The notes beneath the pieces were generated by a model that was given only the letters and a program-made list of their open reading frames with translations, was not told the DNA's origin and searched no databases. A stretch of DNA of 64,000 nucleotides from Cordylochernes scorpioides (taxonomy: Eukaryota; Arthropoda; Arachnida; Pseudoscorpiones; Chernetidae), in contig CP092877.1 of NCBI GenBank assembly GCA_030710605.1, positions 72,391,085 to 72,455,084 of the forward strand. The letters run 5' to 3'. This document shows, piece after piece, positions 1-13,766 of the stretch (its first letter is position 1; each line of letters starts with the position of its first letter). The position numbers were made by a program, and so were the translations under genes.

Positions 1-1259
1 GGCCGACACGGTGTCCCATAAAAAAAGAGCACGTAGGCAAATTTTAATAAGGATGGCGGTCGGTCCTTTGTTCTAACCGTCTGGAACATTCGCGTTTCCA
101 GTTTCTAAAATAATTTATTAGACAAGGTGTGTGTAGCGAAACACCTCGTGTTTGCATTTCAACGGTTATGTGTACGAGGGCTTTTCACCTAGAAGGTTTG
201 TTCCCCTGGATGGTTATCTCTTTGTTGATCTCTTTAGTGGTTTGTTTCTACAGCTGTTATTCTATTTGGTGACTTGTGTTGGCGTTCTACCAGGGAATTA
301 TTTGAGGGAGAACCTTCTACATGGACTCTATTCAGCCAAGTCTTACTTCAATGACAAGTGATACACTATATTTGCGTAATGTGACGGGCAATGCTAGCAT
401 GCGACTTCTCTTTCCTTCCCCCTTTTTTGGGCTCGAAAATCATACACTTTGGTTAGTAGCCCGTAAAACCATATTCTCTCTACCCCCTCTACCGGATATC
501 GCTACAAAATTTAATAAATATTTTTAGAAGGCATTGATTTATTGTATGGACAAAAAGCAAACCTGAACAAAAAATTGCATATACGTATCACCAGTGGCTC
601 CCAACCTAGCCGCTTCCCAAGTTCACACAAGCCTCCTCCCATGAGCAGCAATTAAACAAAAATAACTTGACCTAATCTCACCTTAACAACAAACACCTTT
701 ATTGAGACATTTCCTCTTACATATACTGTTTGGAAGTTCAAGAAAGGGGGGGGGGGGGGATAGAACAATGGTAGAAAGGATGAATAAGCAAATAGGTAAT
801 CTGCTATACAGTCTTGGATCCACCCTCCGATAAACGACGAAGCCACGTGGTATCTATGTAGGATTGATCCACCAGTTCGATGAAATGTCTCACAGTTGGG
901 GCAACACCGTGTTGGAAGTGTCTCGGACCACAGCTCGCCATTGTAACAATCCTGGCGTGCTGCGCGTGGAAGCTACCGAGCCATGTTCGCTCCACTGCAG
1001 CAGCCTCCTCGTTAGTCCGTCCCATTGTGTCGCCAAGCAATTACGACAGTAATGACTCCTCGGCAATTAAAAGACCGTGTCACTGGGCTACATACCTACC
1101 TCACTGTGATACATGTGTTGGGATAGAACGGCGAGCAAGGTCTTGGATGTTCAGCTTACACTCGATTTGTGAAGCAATATTTAAAAAATAATAATAATAA
1201 TTCCTCAATGACCATCGATTCTTGCTTAAGTCCAGCATCAACAGTAAGTGCAAATCAGC
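1..1259. other. No gene seen
   Basis: AT-rich unique-looking DNA with a G run near 737-751. Short ORFs have no recognisable domains. Confidence 0.5.
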
Positions 1260-1450
1260 AAAAACGAGGTTCTGCAATATTGTAAGTGCAAATTTAAGTG
1301 CTTCCACATATATAGAAACTCCAGGCGTCTTTTTGTTTTTTTGCCTGCGGCCATACCACATTTGAAACATCGGTTTTCGACCGATGTGTAGATATATGGT
1401 GTATTTACTAAACAGTCAAGCTCCTCTCTATGATTATCATGGCCTAACCT
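1260..1450 (+). mobile_element. Degenerate SINE fragment
   Basis: TTGTAAGTGCAAATTTAAG and TGATTATCATGGCC in the order seen in the SINE. Confidence 0.4.
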
Positions 1451-1898
1451 TGCAGTTGTGGCGGCCAGGTCACTAATACTGAAATAAGTCGAGCCTTCAT
1501 GTGCCAGCATACATGTCGGAACTGACCCACGTCTTCCTTCCTTCCTCCCCAAAAACGGAACGCGGGACTTCCTTTGCCTCAGCTGACAATGGCTGCGTGT
1601 GGACGGCCGAGATGTCTATCTGGTTTATGTAAATAAGTTGTCCTTCTTCCCCCCAACTGTCTGTCTTCCATTCTCCAGCACGCGGACTTCTGTCTTGGAG
1701 AACAACACTTCCTGTCAGCGAATGTGACAGCCACTCTGCTACCTTAAATGGATGATACACAAAGCCTCCATCTTGTTTCTTCTTCTTCTTCTAACTCTGT
1801 GCCTCCATCGGTCTATATTTGAATCAGCTTTGTTTTGTTTCTCCCAAGTACACCTTCTGAAACACTCTGATTGAATACAGACTTGGGCATCGCTTCAG

Positions 1899-2100
1899 CA
1901 CACTCATTGACAAAACTTAAGGAAGTGGAAAGTAGTCTATGTCGCCGGTTGTCGGTTTTTATGGAAACAGAAGCAATTTTGTTCACACTTGGTTATCTCA
2001 TGTGTCTTCAATAAAGGTATCTGTGTATCAAATATCTTTCCGAATCCCAATATACATGCTAAAAGGTACAACTTCCTTAAGTTTTGTCCATGAGTGTATA
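1899..2100. mobile_element. Tc1/mariner-like MITE, copy 1
   Basis: Inverted ends CACTCATTGACAAAACTTAA and TTAAGTTTTGTCCATGAGTG, about 200 bp, with TA at the right edge. Internally GTTCACACTTGGTTATCTCA and CAATAAAGGT. No ORF. Confidence 0.75.
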
Positions 2101-2704
2101 TAATCCTAAATGTCGTAAATATTGTAGAAATCAAGTTTTAATCTGTTTGATAGTTTGGCATCCTAATTCTGATGTGCTGTTTGACCACACCTTGCAGATA
2201 TATAATTCAAAGACATATTGACCAAGCATACCTCATATGTTTAAGTCTATCATCTCACCAATGATCCCTCCCCACAATTTACAACCACAAAGACTGAACC
2301 CCAAGTGGGTCCTCCTCCCTTTTCTCATTTCTCAATTTTGAAGAGCTCTAGACATTCGCTCGCGACACTTTCTTTGACACACCCCATGTATGGATTGATT
2401 ACACGGATTGATTATATTATATCGAACCTCTCTTTTAATAAGCTTTAATTGAGCTTTTAATAGGTAACGAATGATTGAAACCACAGTTATTTTACCGTTC
2501 ATCGTTGGTCCAATCTAAACGAAGGTTGGTTATATAGAATAAAGGACACTTTGGGACAGAGCAGTGGCTGAAGTGTCCTTTATTAATGGAAAAAACTTCT
2601 CTGGTCTTAATTTTTTTGAATTTTTTTTTATTCTAAATAAATTTGAATGGGGGCCAGGCAACCTCCATCTTTAAGTTTTTGTTGTTTTTCAAGCATGGAC
2701 AAAT

Positions 2705-3016
2705 TCCTGGATCAGCTCCGATATCCCAAACAAGAACCTCATCACAAGCCCAAGTGTCAAGATCCCAGGTTTTTCCCTCCCTCGACGAGAATGGGTGCTT
2801 CTAAACCGCTTTAGGACAGGACAGGGAAGGTGTGCAGAGCTGATGAAGTTATGGGGCTACACCAAAGATCCAAATTGTGCCTGCAACGTCCCACAATCAA
2901 TGTCCCATATACTAGATGACTGCCCGCTGTACAAATTCAATGGAGGAATCTCCAATCTCCACTCTGTCACCCCGGAAGCCCTGAACTGGCTGAAGGCCTT
3001 GCCTCTCAGACTTTAA
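2705..3016 (+). pseudogene. 3' end of a non-LTR retrotransposon reverse transcriptase ORF
   Basis: The frame reads PGFSLPRREWVLLNRFRTGQ, GRCAELMKLWG, then CACNVPQSMSHILDDCPLY and a terminal WLKALPLRL before TAA. The LNRxRTGxGRC and CxC...HxxxxCP pattern is the C-terminal zinc-knuckle region of Jockey/CR1/I-like LINE polyproteins. Everything upstream is gone, as in a 5'-truncated LINE insertion. No poly-A tail is obvious. Confidence 0.75.
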
Positions 3017-5186
3017 TGACCGAGAAGCCCTCACTTCTTTTTTCTAGATTTGATTCATTTTGTCTCCTCTCTTATTGTAAAGACGTTGCTGTATCACCTC
3101 ATAAGCATAAATTTTGTGAAATGTGGCAAGCTTGGCATCTACTTGTGTGAAGGGAGCTGATGGAAGCTGTACGAAGGAGGAAAAGGCCGGCCACAGGGTG
3201 GAGCGCGTATAAATTTGCTCCTGATGAAGGGGTTATAAATACACCGCATTCAATATTTATATTTTGCGGTGTTTCGGTTGATAAATCACTTAGAGCTCCT
3301 CCCTCAGACCTGCCATCGCTCCTCCGATCTCTCGAAGATGAGGCGAGATTTCAGGCGTTTTCGTTTGCGCATACATTTGCATTTACACATTTGATAGAAT
3401 GAATGCATAATAGGACGATCAGTTAAGTTGCGTGAACAGGCGTAACATATTAAGATGAGAACATGAAAGTCCATAATCGGATCTGCCAATAAATATCTTT
3501 GACAAATTAATGGCTTGGCGGTGTAAATGTATCGATTCTAGATAACCAGAATCCGGGATCGAAATTCGCATTTAGCACTTTTTTTTTTTTTTTAAGAAAT
3601 GCTCTAATGGTCAACTTCACCAGTGGATCTAAGTGTAAAACGATGCTCTGCTAACTTGTAAGCGCAGAGTCGACCTGCTGTTGAAATGGGTCGATATAGT
3701 GTTGCTGTTGGGCGCTAGCTACCCACCATGGCCTGTTGTAATCTGTCTAATTGGGATAAGTCATTAAAAAAAGTTTTTCTAGCATCGATTTAATAACGGT
3801 GTATGTCTGGTTTTCCCACGGTCCTCTTACGAGAGACCAATCAATGCACCAACGTGAAAGAAGAAAGCCATTCTTCAATCTCTCTAAAGAAGTTAACTCC
3901 GAGCGCGGGTCAGATTGTTGTTCTCCATGCGTCATAATGGAGGCTACACTAGCGTATGTAATTGGTGCGTTCCATATTTACACCACGGCTCTCCTTGGCC
4001 AAGCCTACCATTAGCTGCCGCTGGCTTATCTCAGAGCTACCACATTCCGGCCTTGGTGCCACTGGACTATGGCACTGCCACGCCGGCTTTCTGCCTCTCG
4101 TCATGTTGCGGTTGTTGATACTTATTTACATGCGCACAGTACGTGATGTAGGACCGCTACATATCGAATCTGATCCACTTTTGCACTTTAACGTTGTAAG
4201 AACATTTTTTTTTAATTACTTGAACTCGCTCTTGAAGTAAGAGTGATATAAGAGTTTTTGAGACTTTGAGGCAAATTATTATAAAAAAAAAAAAAAACTT
4301 GTTTCAAGGCAGATTTCGAATGCGACAGCATAGACCCCTACAGGCTTGGATGATTTATAAGAAACGTGTTCACCAATTTTTATCTCTTATTTTATTCTAT
4401 GCCGGATATATTTTGAAACGAAAAAACAACGAATTCTTTTGAAGGACAATCTGAATATATTTTTTCTTCTAATAAAGATTGTAAAAAAAAAAAGAGATAA
4501 ACGAGGAAGCAATTTTCAAATTTGAAGACCTTTGTTGTTATCTCGGGCTAATTCACCCGTTCTTGCGCAGTCCAGCTTGGCCCCAGGTACTCGTGCATGT
4601 TTCCTTAATTAAGTATTTTGTCTGGTTTCTCTCTCTGGAAACTCGCGTGATGGCGCTATGGTCTATCAATGGCTGGTACCAGGACTAGATGAAACACTCA
4701 TCGAGGCCTTTTTTAAAGTAAGCAATAAATACTTACAAATCCAGTGTGAGCAATAAATACTTATACAATCTTCTATTTTTAACGAATAACCCCTTTATTC
4801 CCTAAAAGAATAATAAACAAAAGTTTTTTCGGTATTGAAGGTTAAACGGAAGAAAAACCAATAAAACAGCAGCTATACCGGTTAAACCAAGAATACTGAA
4901 CAGTATATTTAAAAATTTACTTTACACCTATATTCTCTTTCTCCTGACCTTACTAGACGAGCAGAAAGTTATTAGACACATTGAAAAATAGATGTCATTC
5001 AAAAGTCTACAATTACAATGATTCATAAAATGAATAACAGATTAATGCTCGTAAAGATAGAAGCTGCCTGGCCGGCATTCATAGTTCTTCAAATTAATAC
5101 TCGACGAAATAATCAAGGGTTATATGATTCTAGGCTAAATATTCTACGAATTGTTTTAATATGTCTTTGCACAAGTCCAACACTAC
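3017..5186. other. No gene seen
   Basis: LINE 3' trailer at first, then AT-rich DNA with A and T runs. Nothing recognised. Confidence 0.5.
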
Positions 5187-5290
5187 CATTCTACTCAGGA
5201 GAGTGACAGCGAGTCATTGAAACGTCGGGAGGTAAATAAACCATTGGTTGATGTGGCTGTGTTTTTTCTGAATCTACTTCCAACCAGCAA
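5187..5290 (+). mobile_element. Repeat with GAAACGTC hairpin
   Basis: Matches 42395-42530 through GGAGAGTGxCAGnGATTCAnTG, AAACGTC/TTG and TTGATGTnnCnnnnTCTTTC-like text. GAAACGTC is at 5219-5226. Confidence 0.45.
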
Positions 5291-7919
5291 ATTATCTTCG
5301 GGACAGAGAATCTAAGTAATTAAATGGTGCTCTTAGCACCCCTGGTAAGTTCAAAATTCTTACTTCTGCATGTGTGCACTATGTGGTGTATACTTGCAGT
5401 CACAAATCCCTACCTACCAGGAGGATCATTACCTGTAACACGTAGACACGGAATACGTAACAGCGCTATAACCATAAATGTTTTATTTCTTGTACTATAG
5501 GCTTGTTGAAGTGTCGGAGACCCAAATTTCAGTTTAGCTTGCAAATTATAGCGTCTTTTATGTCTTCTTTCTCTCCGTTCACGAAAATGCCGGTTGTAAG
5601 GGGAGTAAATAGAGTCAATAGCTTATGATGGAGGCGTATTTTTTGGGGACTGTAAATAGAGGAGGCTCCTCCATGGCATGATTGCAAAAGAAAAGGCTTA
5701 CAAATAATCCCCCGTGAAGTATGTATGCCAGGGTTCTTGCTGGAGAGGGAGGATTCATTTATCCTGCCGTGGATGGCGTAACTTGAGTCAGTCAGTCCCC
5801 TCGATTGACGCTACTGATTGTTGGGTCAATCCTTTCCTTGCGTCAGCTCCTCTCGGCCCTTGAACCACGGTCGAACGTGAGTCTGAATACCACTTGTGTG
5901 ACTGAGCAGCTTTTGGCAGTTTCCGGCTGTTTTACCTCCTCGTCACACTCGGGCGTCACTCCCTTTTTTTCTTTGTAGTCGCGGAGTCATTTTTTGGACA
6001 ATGGTGGAATGTTTGCTGTCTGCCGCAATACTCGAACTCTACGCGTGATGTCATCAAACACCTCGATAATTTTGATAAGGTATTCAAGGCAACAGTTCTA
6101 GCGGTCTGATTGATATAGCCTGCAAGATGTCATCACCGATGGACACTTCCTTCCCAAATCTCCTGTTTATTAAGTAAGTATATTGTAGAACTTTATCACG
6201 CATATATTTTAATTAGTGCACTAACATATTTCATATTATAGATTATGTATTTTGGGGTTAACCAAAATTTTAAACTGATGCTCCTCTTCGACGGAATTCG
6301 TCGGTGTTATTGGCTCCTTATCACCACAAAATTTCAGGAAAGTTTGAGAATACCATCGGTTCTTAATAACTTTCTACTTAGCATTTAGACCCTCGCGCCA
6401 AAAACCGCCGAATCAGCCTCCTTTGGGAGTTGAGATGGAAGATATCGCTGCGGTATTACAGGAGCTCTCATCCACCAAGTGGATGTATTCCCAAGATGTG
6501 ACCAACCCGGTGTAGCAGCACAGATAAACGCTGATCAAACATTACCATTGTTTCCGACCTGCCATTTAGGACACCTGCAAATCGCTTCCTGCTATCATTG
6601 ATTGTTCCAGAAACCCTGCGATCCACATTCAGTCAGCTAAATGTGCTTTAGACCCACCCGCCGTTTAGTTCCTCAGTCAGCTAGGTCGAGACTCCAAGGA
6701 TGGATCAACCCCGTTTTTGAGGTAGCCGCTTCTACAGTATTCTTATAACGCTGAGAGATTCTCTCTCTGTTCCTTTTAATATTTTCAAATCTTATGATTT
6801 CTTAACGTTTTCATTGGTTTCCGAACAGTGTAGATGATTGATACAATCTATTTGAACGTGAAGTCAGCAGCCTCTTTCTCTCACAATACTAGCCATCTAA
6901 AATCAATTATATGGTATTAGAAAGAGGGCGTAAAAGGTAAGTAGCTGATTTGTCGTAGAGGTTTTCCTGACGTATATTTGCTTGTGGACCGCCTTTTTTT
7001 TTTGTCATTTTTTGAAAATAATAAATCTTCTCGCGTTCGCGTTTCTTTATTTTAAAAGGCCAACATTAATTGAACAAAATGGAAAGGTCCATGACTGTAA
7101 GTCGTAGATTGCCAGTGGACTCATCCTAGCGCCAAGGAATCTTGGCAGAAATTGGAGATGGCATTTCTCTCTCCCATCTTTGGGCGCGAGGTTGACTCAT
7201 CATACCGGATGATGCCATCTGGCCCAAGTCCAGTATTATCTATCAGACAGGTGGACCATCTTTGTCCTTCACAATGGTGGCCCAAGTTTATGCCGAAGTT
7301 TTAAAAGATCTTTCTGACGAGTGTTTTTTTTAATTTCTTCAAACGTTTCTATAGATTGGTGCTGTCTTTGGCCTGGATGCTGCTAACACCGGAGGGGAAT
7401 TAGTTCGGAGCTGAATGGAGGGTGCCTTCAGTCACGACTGTGGCAGCGAGGTCAGCTCAGCTCATCGCGTGAGAACCCTTCTTCCGGTCAACACCATTCT
7501 TCTTCCCTTCCCCCCCCTCCCCCTTCCCCAAATTACTCCTCCTTTTTAACATCCACGGGGTGGGTTGTTGTGGGCATCTTTTATGTCTTCCATTTGTGAG
7601 CCTTCCTTCTTTTCACCCCGTCCCCACTCCGTCACCCCTTTTTCTTGCAACTGTCCTTCTTTTGCCCGGGCTCGGCCTTCTTTGTTAGAGAGCGAAGGTC
7701 CATTCTTCACGTCTCTCTCTCTCTCAGCTTCATGTTTTTTGTAGCCTTCCCTCGTGGAAGACACGCACCAAGAAGTCCGGGGTCTAACGACCATTGACCA
7801 CGCAAACTATATTTGCCCGTTTGTGCATTTTCAAGTTGGAAAGTGTGTGTAGTTTTTTCTTTTCTTTATATCTTTAGATTTTTTAAATAATGATACTAAT
7901 ATAAGAAATTTAAATTATT
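5291..7919. other. No gene seen
   Basis: Moderately GC-rich, repeat-poor DNA with many stops in every frame. A pyrimidine-rich stretch lies at 7490-7540. Confidence 0.5.
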
Positions 7920-8105
7920 TTGGACGCGTATGATTGTTTAAAAATAAAACAATTTCTACTGCCCTTACACTTCAATGATAAAATAATGTAAGTGCCTGGT
8001 TTATTAGTGGTGAACCCTCCCAGCGGTTTGGACAATGTAAAATACCATACCGCTGTAATATTGGATTTGGGCTGTTTTACTTTTATACCGATACTGAAGC
8101 TGAAC
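7920..8105 (+). mobile_element. Diverged relative of the palindromic family
   Basis: Shares CAATTTCTACTGCCCTTAC, GTGGTGAACCCTCCCAGCGG and ATACCATACCGCTGT with the 57480 copy. Its pseudoknot stems no longer pair. Confidence 0.6.
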
Positions 8106-8207
8106 TTGAATTTCTTATAACATATGCATCATGTTGCTAATAGTAATAGTTGTCTGAAGTTAAGAAACTCAACATACTACACCTGTTCTTACTATTCAAA
8201 TTATACA

Positions 8208-8285
8208 TGGTACAGGCCATAATAATGATTGTGGCTAGGGATTCGCTTGTACTGTAAATATACCACAGGTCTCAGGTAAAAAGTG
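8208..8285 (-). mobile_element. Degenerate SINE fragment
   Basis: CATGGTACAGGCCATAATAA and CTGTAAATATACCACAGGTC match the SINE 3' region on minus. Confidence 0.4.
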
Positions 8286-9784
8286 ATAAAAGTTTTTAAA
8301 ATAGATGCTTTTTTTTTTTCGCACTGAATTTCTAAAAAAAAAAACAATTAAAGATTTCACAAGCGAAAATAGCTCTTCCACAAGACTCATCTTACATTCA
8401 AGAAATCGAGTATAAAAGACGATATTACTTTAATGTAGGATGATGGGTCTTGTAGAGAGGTCATTTTCGTTTGAAGCTTGAGTGTTTTTATAATATGAAT
8501 ATGAGGTTTACTGTGGTTAAAAAAAAAAATTTAAGCACCATAGGTTTTCCACTATCTTCATATATAGACGCACATGGAACCTGTTTGGTTAAGCAGGCCT
8601 GTAATCACATACCATGTTTACTTTCTTCCTTCATTCAACTCATCTACTGGGACGTGTCTTTTATTTGTTGTGTTCACCAAGCATTCTTTCAATTGACCGG
8701 CCTAAAGAAATGGCATCTTTTCCTCCTTTTCAAACAAGCTCGTCTCGAAATATCCGTCGGCTTTTCCGACCTTTTTCTTCCCCTTATTATGTGGAATAAC
8801 ATTATTTAGGAATAGCCTTTGATCTCGTGTAAATAGGTCGAAATAAAGCTGGAAGACATTGTTGGAGGCTGGGAGAGAGTGTGCTTGTGTTGGCCTTAAT
8901 TGTTACTCTTAGCTTTTTAGATGCTTTTTCTCGTTGCGAATACCTCTTATGTTTGTTGATTAAAAATAGAGCCGATTCTTATAATTCTGTCGGTTTACGG
9001 CTCTGCATTTTTGAGGTTTGGTGGTTTGAACTTCGTGGGAACAAACTTATATGCTGTCAATTTTGGACCACCAATAACCTGGATCGCATTGAACATTCAT
9101 TTTCTTTAAAAGTTTAAGTGAGGGCTCTACTTATTCTTGCACATGTCAAATCTTAGTGTAAGTAAATAAACTCCCCATGTAAATAAAAACTAAAATAACC
9201 GAGCTGTTTTTACTACATGTACTAATGTATATAATGTACATTTGAAATTCTCGGAATCCGTAGCAATTATTAAATTTTGTATATAATTTCAGCTACACGC
9301 ACCAACGTAAAACCAAAGTATGATCGAAATTATCAATTTCATTGAAGGAATATAAAATAAGACTTTTTTTGCAATAAGGTTCTTTTATTGAACAAAACGC
9401 GTGGGCAAACCATCAAACCGCTGCTTTTCTAAAAGGCCTTACAAAAATGAGACTACCAGCCAAGAGTTGGAGTGTTGTATCGTTCCAATTATAGTGTATG
9501 TACTAGCGTGTACTGGAGTGTTGTGGAGAGTGGGTTAGTCAGTGAAATCTCGGAATCTTGCAATTTCCTGGGCCATTCTGGTAGATAGAGGAAGGCGATG
9601 ATAAGACCTGCGGGGGTGGAACCGCTCCCTCTTCTCGACAAGTGGCTTCTTGTTTGAGAAGTCATGTAGCAACTTGCCCCCCCTCCCTCCTGACATTTGT
9701 TTTCCTTGTTGTGGCCCGGTAGTGTTGGGGGGCTGTGGTTCTTGCACAAATCCACTTGGGAGTGAATGCGAACGGACATATGAG

Positions 9785-9850
9785 ATTCTGGATTATTTGT
9801 AAGTGCAAAGTCGAACATATGTAGGTATGTGGGAGTGTACCCACAGTCTG
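9785..9850 (+). mobile_element. Short SINE fragment
   Basis: TTGTAAGTGCAAAGTCGAAC followed by ATATGTAGGTATGTGGGAG resembles the SINE middle. Confidence 0.3.
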
Positions 9851-10089
9851 AGGAATCACAAGCCCCTCCTACCCACCTTTGATTGACATCATTGACACAT
9901 GTAGGTATCATCAATGTTTACTTGCTCCCAGAAAGAGCTGCTTCCACGGTCCAGGTTTAGATATGTGTAATTTTTCTATTCACGATTCACCCCCCTCCTT
10001 ATTATTTTTTTACACTTTATCTGGGCGTTCACGGGCGGGACCGCAAGTCCACCCTAATAGAAAAAGAAAGAAATCGATAATAGGAAAAT

Positions 10090-10440
10090 AAACGAGCGCT
10101 GGGCCGGTATAGAGCTGGGCTAAAATTGGCGAGATCGTGTCGTGCGAGCGAGAATGAATGCGTTGACCTTGAGATCATATCCAGGATTAGATAGCGGCTG
10201 CGATACAGCGACGCTGAAAGGCAGCAGCCCTGAAATATGGAGCCTAATGATGATGATAAACCATTCTGTGACAGCCAATAACTTAACCCGGGTTACTCCT
10301 TCCAAGAGGGCGAGATCCTCCTCAGCAGGTTCCACTGCCAATTGCTCGGATGCGCCTCCGGGGGTTATGGAGCGGAGTGCTGGGGAACAGGGAGACTACA
10401 TTTACATATTTGTTACGTCTTTGTTCCTACAATGAAGTCG
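10090..10440. promoter_or_regulatory. CpG-containing unique island
   Basis: Many CpG dinucleotides, TAATGATGATGATAAA, and ATGCAAAT just beyond at 10469-10476. Open frames on both strands but no recognisable protein. Confidence 0.2.
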
Positions 10441-11844
10441 AAGGATGACGTTTCGCCTCCGGCACGATATGCAAATCCTTCAGTGCCGATGCCCAGAGTT
10501 TCCTTCTCCCATATACATTTCGTCAGGGTCTGGACAGAAACCTTTTGGGGGCTTGCTTGTACCATTTTTTTCCCGACGCGATTGCATATGTATGTTATGC
10601 AAATTGATATAACTCAGTCGAAATTCTAATTAACACACCCCTCTTTCACACACACGACTATGGAAATATTAGTAAAGAAAGAAAATAAGCGTTCTGGTAT
10701 AGCATCCTTGGAATAATAATCTTATACACACTATGGCAAAGCTTTCAAGATCTACTGGCGCTCTGGCTCTTTAGGGATAACATGGTACTAGCTACCTCCA
10801 TGGAAAAAGTCCATCACAATCTTTTGCCGCCTAAGAAGAAAATGTTAACAACCAACGCTTAGTGATTAAAAAAAGAAAAGTCCAAAACGTTCTTCATTCC
10901 GACAAAAAGCCTTCTTTAATCACGACAAAAAGAGGAGAACTAACGACGACACCAGAGAAAATGTTTCGAAATATTTTTATGACAAGAAAGCGAGCGACTG
11001 GTTGTGGAAAAAAAAATGAAAATGGAGATGAGAGGTAGTACAAAAAGAAGAAGAGCAGAGAGGTTTTCTTTTACCCCCTCCTCCCCAAATGCCCATTACG
11101 ATTATTTTAATGTGGCAAATCATCTCTCCATTGTTGTCGAAATTCCCGACTTTCCCAAGCTACTGGCCTTCCTGCATTTTTTTCTCTCTCTTTCATTCTC
11201 TCCGTTCCGCTGTGTGGGCGAGAGATGCTGCCTCTGAGAGTTTATGAACGGCCGGCGTCTTACCATTATTTTGATCTTTTTTTTTTTTTAATCTCTGGGT
11301 TTCTTCCGATGGAAAAGGTTTCACTTTTTAAACTTTCTGCGAAATTGTTATTTATTTTTTTTCCTTCTTCTCCTCTCTTTTAAATGGAAGCTATGCTACG
11401 TTGTTGTTTTGGGGGGAAGTTGAAAGCGGATGTTTTGATTTTTTTTTTTTTGAGTTGATTGTCTTTTGTTTCTTTACTTGCTTTTGTCTAGAAAATTTGT
11501 TTTTTTCGATGTTTCCGTCTCCTGAAGGTTAACGTCCTTTATAGCTTAATTTGTAATGATGTTCATTGAAATCTCTTCTCATACGGAATTTACCGAATGG
11601 TGCGGCGGGGGGGAGCCAGCGCAGAATCTGTATACAAATCTGTAACTATAACACTAAAGAGGTCTTGATGAAAAGGATTGTGTGATTGATCGAATGATAC
11701 TATTTTACATGATGAATAAAACATAGCATAGTTTTTTGAAGCTTGAAACGAACGTAAATTATTTGATTCTAAAACAGAGAGAGAGAGAGATATATATATA
11801 GACAATTTGATATTTAACAAAATTTTATTGACATCTTGTCAATA

Positions 11845-11910
11845 CGGACGAGTGGGTAACACCCTCGATTCCCGACAGTCATGAACCGGGTTTGAATCCC
11901 GCGTTAAAAT
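11845..11910 (+). repeat. tRNA-like sequence, probable SINE head
   Basis: GAGTGGGTAACACCCTCGAT and GGGTTTGAATCCCGCG give A- and B-box-like elements on plus. No acceptor stem could be drawn. Confidence 0.4.
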
Positions 11911-12329
11911 TTTGTTTAATATGTGAATGACCTTCATATATTATTCACTGTTTCAATTATCATGAACTAGGTTGCTCTTGTTGAGCGGTACCTATTAATG
12001 TGATTTTGAACCGATCTTGTCAATACATGGAAAAAAGCACAGTCTGCAACATTTTAAAATGATAATTATATTTATATACATAACACTATATAGGATGAAT
12101 ATGGCATCTCTGACAGATAAAACAAATATAGAAACTAGTCTGCCATCTTGTTTTGACCCTCCCGCCCACTTTATTGTATAGGACAGGGGTGGCGAACGTG
12201 CGGCCTTTTCTTGCCCAAGTTGTGGCCTTTTCACAAATTCAAAATTATAATTTTTGTTTCGCAGTTTTCAATTACTTTCATTATTTTATTGAAAATATCT
12301 AATACGAATGTCATATATTATATAATATA

Positions 12330-13039
12330 CTAGCGGATGTACCCGGCTTCGCCCAGGTTTTTCTCGAGGGAATGTTTGTAGTCTAGTAATAAGAAAATAT
12401 ACTACACCTAAAAACTATCAGAGAAAAGAGAAACCACGGAAGGTGAACAGAAAAATGCTTACAATGGATGTTATGTTTACGATATCAAGTTAAATAAAAA
12501 CAAAGATAAATTTGCATATGTTGGTCACTATAAATTTGTATATTTGTTAGGCGAAATTAGAAACATGATAAAACAATTGGGTATTTAAAAACAAATGTAG
12601 AAATAAAAGTTGAAGTATAATAAACAATGTTAAAGATTAGTTTTAATTATTAATCAAGATTGTGTGTGAATATGTGAGAAAGATGTAATATCGTTGTTGT
12701 TTTCTTGGCCGACTGTTTTACATATGGTGTTATCTTAAAATTGCTTGTTTTGAATATTTTTTAGATTGAGATTATTAGCTAGTATGTAAAAAAATTAACT
12801 GTTGAAATTTAATTTTGTATTTATATATAAATAAAATTAACTCTGTTGATTTTTTTTTTTGTATTTAATCGATAACAGCGAAGTTACGCATGTTAATGTT
12901 AGGAAATATATTTTGATGTTAAGCAAAACCTGCTCCATCTCGTTTTACATAAATGTTGAAAATTTGGTTGAAATTGATGCATTGTAACGAAAGTTTTTAG
13001 TGATGTCCACTTATGAAATTTCCATTTTATTAATATAGA
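12330..13039 (-). mobile_element. Non-autonomous Helitron nested in a hAT element
   Basis: Read on the minus strand it starts TCTATATTAATAAAATGGA and ends with a GC hairpin (CCTGGGCGAAGCCGGG), a short spacer and CTAG. It is flanked by host A and T. A 5' TC, a 3' hairpin followed by CTRR, and A/T insertion without target duplication are Helitron hallmarks. It is AT-rich with no Rep/helicase ORF. Confidence 0.75.
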
Positions 13040-13165
13040 TATAATATAATAAATGTAAGTATTTAAATTTCTATTTACTATTAAATAAACTATTTAATTG
13101 CAAAGAAAATTATGTATTTTAATTTTGTATATAAATCCCTTTAATTAAATCGTACATATATATAT

Positions 13166-13766
13166 ATATTAAAAATAAAGAAGGCATCTCCTGACCACGA
13201 GCACATGTGCTTTTTAAATGGCAGAGCGCCATCTAGTGGAGCAAAAATAAACTAAACGTTTATTTAGCTTGCTCCGTGATATTTGGCCAACCCAATTTCT
13301 TGATAAATCAAGAAAAGCCATCCACGAACGCGTTTCGCGCTGTTGGCGCTCGTCAGCGTGGAGAAGGCTGTAACCACTGCGACCAAAAAGATTTTTTGGT
13401 CCCAATGGCTTCCCGAAAAATCAAGAAATGGGTATTTAAGGCCAAATTTGCGTAAAGACGCTTAACACATGAAAAAACAATAGAAAAAAATAAAAGATAA
13501 GTGGGTCAGGTGTTGATATTAAAAATAAAGAAGGCATCTCCTGACCACGAGCACATGTGCTTTTTAAATGGCTTTTCTTGATTTATCAAGAAATTGGGTT
13601 GGCCAAATATCACGGAGCAAGCTAAATAAACGTTTAGTTTATTTTTGCTCCACTAGATGGCGCTCTGCCATCTAAAAAGCACATGTGCTCGTGGTCAGGA
13701 GATGCCTTCTTTATTTTTAATATCAACACCTGACCCACTTATCTTTTATTTTTTCTATTGTTTTTT
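13166..13766. mobile_element. Complex foldback element with two pairs of inverted arms
   Basis: Arms of about 150 bp (13168-13319 and 13567-13720) and a second pair of about 100 bp (13469-13570 and 13672-13766) overlap, giving three copies of the AAGAAGGCATCTCCTGACCA block. CATATATATAT flanks at 13155-13165 and 13767-13777, although in low-complexity DNA. It lies inside a hAT element. Confidence 0.65.

Larger units (their letters stand above)
8470..11830. other. No gene seen apart from listed fragments and island
   Basis: The longest minus ORF (9489-9914) is Pro/Ser/Thr-rich, overlaps a SINE fragment and shows no domain. A GA/TA microsatellite is at 11776-11800. Confidence 0.5.

Noticed and set aside
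9489..9914. 141-residue minus ORF
   Set aside because: Overlaps a SINE fragment and a C/T-rich tract; no conserved motif.
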